DNA from: Odontesthes bonariensis
Lineage: Eukaryota > Chordata > Actinopteri > Atheriniformes > Atherinopsidae
Assembly (NCBI RefSeq): GCF_027942865.1
Contig: NC_134524.1
Span: 20,885,536-20,949,535 of the forward strand
Direction: 5' to 3'
DNA length: 64,000 nt
This document shows positions 59,743 through 64,000 of the stretch, in pieces (position 1 is the stretch's first letter; each line of letters opens with the position of its first letter). The notes under the pieces are model-generated. The model was given only the letters and a program-made list of their open reading frames with translations. It was not told the DNA's origin and searched no databases. The translations under genes and the position numbers were made by a program.

Positions 59743-60441
59743 TCAGCTGCCAGCTTTTCAACATTGTAATCACACTCGCGGTTAACAAGCAGACTGTTTC
59801 CCTTCTCTCTATCTGTGTACTGATAATCTACATATTTTGTTCATTCTATTTCAAAACTCTTAAGGCTCTCATGCTTAACAGCAAAACATCTGATAACAGT
59901 TCTGGCTAACTTTGTTTTGGGTTTTTTCGTTGCTACCGGCTTTATATTTAGGTCACCATGTCTGTTCCCTGCCTGCCACACCACAGACGAAGCCATCAAA
60001 CCGATATTCAATTCCACCAATGATGTGCTTTTACAACATGATTGCAGTTAATACATCTCTTTTATACACATACATTCAGCACGAACATTTCACAAAACAT
60101 ATTTAGACTTGTACATTATGCAGGAAGTTACAACGAGCCTGGTTTTTGATGCGCAGTCGATCCAAATCCGTTTGATGTAAAACGATATTTGTCCTTTCAT
60201 GTAATTCTGCAGACATACCACTCTGATTAATATTATGTGCTCGGTAGTTTTCAGTTTCTGAATGTTTAAGCAGTCCTTAGTCTTTCAACCTACACAGCAA
60301 AAGAAACAATGAGTCATCTCAACTCACCTGCCATGATTTTTATGTTGGAACCTGTCGGATTGTATCTCGACTTTCATTCAAGTCACTTCATCAAGTTACA
60401 GTGACCAGGGCAAGACATTGAACCATTGAAACTGTCTTATG

Positions 60442-61519
60442 AGTGCTGCACCCTGTTTTAGAGGCAGTGTAGGTAATGAATTACCTGTGAGAGTCATAAA
60501 AGCCGACACTCCCTCTAAATGTGGACACAGGGAAAAACATTCGTTGCATCTGGTCCAAATCTGTTAAATCATTTTCAGTATTCATTAAGATGGATTATTG
60601 GCTACTGTAGAAGCTGTGTGCAAAGATGGGGGTCAGTTTAAAACTGCTTTTAAAAACTAAGCCACATCACAGACCGCCTGAGATGGTACTTACGCTGTAT
60701 ATCAAGACCAACAATAAATAAATAAATCATCTTACCCTTTACAATATATCAGTGTGATCATGGAGCTTATGAACATTCACAGCTGTTTCCTTTACATTGT
60801 GCCGTTGCTTTTTCATAACATACTGATCAACACAGTCCATGTGAGAGGTCTGGTAAAACATTAACAGGAGCATGTCTTCATTCCTCCCTGGTTGTAATGC
60901 TCAAACAGATTGTCTGTCCCAGGAAATGATTTATTTAGGTTGTATGTACATGACGCACAATTCATCACAGCTTGAAAAAGCAGAAATGGTTGCATGTTAA
61001 AGCTGCTCAGTGGGAACAAAACTATGTTGATACTACAAGCGATTTATCTGGAGTTGGAGCACATCTTATGATTTCAGGCACCCTGCTAACACTTTTAATG
61101 AGAAAAAGATGTTTTCTAAGTGGATTCTTGTAGAGTGTTAAAGTTTAGTTGAGGGGGACACTACCTGCGTTGTACTTGATGTTTGGCTTTACATATGCAA
61201 ACTTTAGAAACAACCTGAACATTTCTGACAGTATTTCAGGTTTTCACTGTGAATTATATCTATGAACAGACAAGCATTCACTATGAAGATTGTAATATTC
61301 CATGTCAACTTTAAAAAAAAAAAAAAAAAAAGCCTGGAGAAATCAACCAGCCCTGGACACATTATCTGTGGGGTTCTATAACCTGTAAATTAGTGGACAA
61401 AATAAAAGATTAAATCTGTGCAGAGAGTTTACAAATATGCAGCTGAACAATGCTGCACACTGAACCCACAGCAGCAATGTTTTATGCCATCCAATCTTGG
61501 TGAAGACAATGTGCGACTG
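60442..61519. repeat. 1.08-kb direct repeat, copy 2
   Basis: Second copy of 58664-59742. The flanks differ at both ends, so the duplication borders are sharp. The 700-bp spacer includes CCACAGACGAAGCCATCAAA, which also occurs just before copy 1. Confidence 0.9.
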
Positions 61520-62421
61520 ATGGAAAACCCTGAGAAGAAAACAAAACAAACAAAAAAACACGTAGCAGTGCAAAAATAACTGGAGTGGCCCCTCCTGTTA
61601 AAGCACAGAGCCACAGCTGAACAGTTTACCATATTACATTCACATCACCTGCATGTGGAAAACATTACAATTTAAGGGTCAACTCGGATACATGCACACT
61701 GTCCTGGAGATCATGAAAATGATCCACTCTGTTACACAAAGGACAAATGAACAGGTTGTCCACACTTAAAGATAACATGCCCGTCTTCACTGGAAACATC
61801 ACCGCACCACATGCTGCACCAACGCCAGCTTGCATCCTTCCAGGAATGCTTCTACACCGTTCCAACATTCCTTGTGTAGCGACACGAGGCGTGATGTATG
61901 GGTGAAGTCAGTTTAAAGATTCTAATGTTGCCAGACTACACCAGTTTGGCAGTTTCAGCCAGATAAATATTCTAAATCTTCTCAACTCAGAAAGACAAGG
62001 GAGGCACTCAGTTTTTTTTTTTTTTTTTAAAGGGTAAAAACCTCTGGGACATAAATAAAAACATATTTCCCATCCGGCTACGTTTATATGAATTGTCTCC
62101 AAACAAGCCTTGTGGTGACATGTGGTGGCTCTGAGATATAACTCTATGATGGAGTCTTCGTGGGACACATATTTTTTGGTTGTGAGAACTTAACTTTCCA
62201 CTAACAAAGACGAGCTGAAAGGGCTTTTCAGGAATATTTAGTTAATTTTTGTATTTCTTTATGTTTTTTATAAATGTAAGATTACTGTGGAAATTATTTT
62301 TTAAGAGATAAAGGTGACTGCATATTAAATAAAAAAGAGCAAACAAACAAAAACACACACATTTCAAGTGTTCGGCCACACAGGGGTGCTATAACCTTAC
62401 CTGAGGACTTGGGCGTATACT
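61520..62421. other. Non-coding sequence before the RING remnant
   Basis: AT-rich with a T run near 62015. Nothing recognisable. Confidence 0.4.
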
Positions 62422-62625
62422 TCAGTTCCACTGCAACTCCACCACACACTGTTTTAAAAGCATGACCTCTGCCAGCACGTTGTTGTTTCCCCAGAACAAG
62501 TCAGGGCTGGAATATCTCCTGCAACTGTACTTCCCCTCCTCCTCTTCCAGGTCCCAGCAACCCTCAATGCAGGATCTGCAGTAACCGTGTCCACACTGAA
62601 ATGTTGTTTTAGCAGATTTGGACAT
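62422..62625 (-). pseudogene. TRIM-like RING exon remnant
   Basis: Minus-strand frame has the second part of a fish TRIM RING: CGHGYCRSCIEGCWD, then a spacer and NNNVLAEVM. The first Cys pair is missing and the final C-x-x-C is changed (YSCRRYSS), so it cannot form a normal RING. Unrelated to the TRIM at 10.9-17.7 kb in sequence; it resembles finTRIM-type first exons. Confidence 0.65.
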
Positions 62626-62949
62626 GCCGATTCAAATCTAAATGCTGTGTGTACGATCTACACAAACAACTGAATAAACACTTAAATAATATTTGTTGTC
62701 TTGTGTTTTTCTGCCCCAGTTTTAGCTGCCCCACTTCATCAAATATGACTGAGAATAAGGGATGGCCTATTTTGGGTGATTTTGGACAGTCTTTAGTTGG
62801 AGGAAATGAGCATTTTAGGAATTATTTAAAATGCTAAAAATATTTAAGATGTATGTTGTTGCAGCACAGCTCATTTACTCTGTGACAGTCAGCTAACTTC
62901 ACACGGAGTTTGCTACTGCTAGTTTTGTGCAACATCGCAGGATATTTAT

Positions 62950-62987
62950 CAGATTTGGTTGAACCTGCCTTGTGAAACGGACCCCAG
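62950..62987. mobile_element. Right end of a PIF/Harbinger-like element
   Basis: GTTGAACCTGCCTTGTGAAA followed by CGGACCC and CAG, matching the right end at 44123. Its left partner was not found. Confidence 0.6.
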
Positions 62988-63404
62988 GTGAGGCTGGTAG
63001 GCAAACTGTAGAGGGTCAAGGGAAGAAGCCACCTGCGGTCTGATAGAGGCTGTATTGTCTCTGCCCTGTTCTCTCCCTTTCTATGGATATACGCTGATCT
63101 CCAGTGATCTAAATATCTTCCGAAGGATGCAGACTTTCACCAAACTGTTATCGGTGGGTAGATGAACGCATTTTAGGCCAGAAATAAGGACCAGGTTTTA
63201 AAAAAAAAAAAAAACTTCTCCTTTAAGAAAGATACTTATTTTATTCAGTTCATTTTGGTATTTTGTGTTAAAGTGAATTCCTGGATAATAATTTGTTTCA
63301 CATGTGTTCATGTCACTCAAAAAATATGCATCTAATTCAATTCAGGTTCGAGTCAAATAGTTAAAAAACATTTCACTCACAAAAAAAGGGGCTAAAAAAT
63401 TCAC

Positions 63405-64000
63405 CAGAGGTCCGTTTCACGTAGCAGGTTTAGTGAAAACTCTGAGTTGGTTAACCCTGAAATGAGGGAAACCCTGAGTTTTCCGTTTCACAAAGGGAGG
63501 TAACTCAACCCCGAGAAAGAGGGGTAACTCTAGCCTGTTTCACAAAGAGAGGTAACTTAAAGTGATGGTTCGGAGTATATTCACCCTGGGGTCATTTGAA
63601 CCGTAACATCCAGCCAAGTAGCCCACCCGAAGATTTTCCGATCTTGGCTGAACATCAGCTGAGTTACTGAGTTATCCCGAATAGCTTAGTACAAGCGCTA
63701 ACGAATCCTGGCAGTATCTCCAAAATTACCACACTAAAATCACAAGCCATGACACCAAACTTCTACAGTAGTACAAATATGGTCTGTACTCACAAAACGA
63801 TGCATTTGGAAGTTTGTACATCATCCAGGAGTTTATTATTATCAACACAAGCCTAATAGCTTTTCTGCTGCTAAAGCTGCGTCGACGCCACTTCCTTGAT
63901 CTGGGAGCTTCAATGTAAGATGAGGGTTGATCTACTACTGTAGACAACAAAGCAAGGCTGCTCAATTTCTCCATTGATAAAATAAATTCACAACTCTACA
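63405..64000. mobile_element. PIF/Harbinger-like left end, interrupted by a TTAA element
   Basis: CAG then AGGTCCGTTTCACGTAGCAG, nearly identical to 37989-38145. At 63557 the sequence leaves the Harbinger copy at a TTAA and continues AGTGATGGTTCGGAG, a separate element that runs off the window and matches about 41180-41640. Confidence 0.75.

Noticed and set aside
1-64000. CRISPR arrays, operons, bacterial promoters
   Set aside because: Spliced genes and vertebrate repeats throughout; no regularly spaced short repeats with unique spacers.

Overview
The window looks like chromosomal DNA from a teleost fish, most likely a percomorph. Genes are split by GT-AG introns. The repeats are fish-type: tRNA-derived SINEs, 3' ends of L2/Rex-like LINEs, hAT, PIF/Harbinger and Tigger elements, and many TTAA-flanked elements. 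The host genes are a mitochondrial ribosomal protein plus fish-style innate-immunity families. No prokaryotic feature, CRISPR array or authentic tRNA/rRNA gene was seen. Exon models below were built by hand from splice sites and phase and are not transcript-verified.

Layout. 1-3.4 kb (+): last exons of an NLRP1-like gene (FIIND with self-cleavage geometry, then CARD). 4.7-9.3 kb (-): complete 8-exon mrpl48, 208 aa. 10.9-17.7 kb (-): complete 7-exon TRIM gene (RING, two B-boxes, coiled coil, very acidic tail), 512 aa. 20.5-22.6 kb (-): single-exon SAMD9/SAMD9L-like gene with only the C-terminal half of the family. 23-30 kb: tandem duplications packed with hAT, SINE, LINE and solo-LTR insertions, plus a small unrecognised 3-exon gene. 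31.2-37.3 kb (-): secreted lectin with two C-type lectin domains. 38-44 kb: a deeply nested transposon stack inside a PIF/Harbinger element. 47.3-51.4 kb (-): two AIG1/GIMAP GTPase genes, the second fused to a macro domain. 52-64 kb: LINE end, back-to-back TTAA elements, a Tigger copy, a 1.08-kb direct duplication, a decayed RING exon and more Harbinger/TTAA sequence.

How the genes fit together. Apart from mrpl48, every recognisable host gene belongs to a pathogen-sensing or interferon-linked family: NLRP1-like inflammasome sensor, TRIM E3 ligase, SAMD9-like, C-type lectin, and GIMAP. They look like neighbours in a repeat-rich immune region; nothing in the sequence shows co-regulation. The best candidates for something little described are the GIMAP-macro fusion and the stand-alone SAMD9 C-terminal protein. 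On the mobile-element side, one hAT copy appears to carry its donor's target-site duplication inside its own end.
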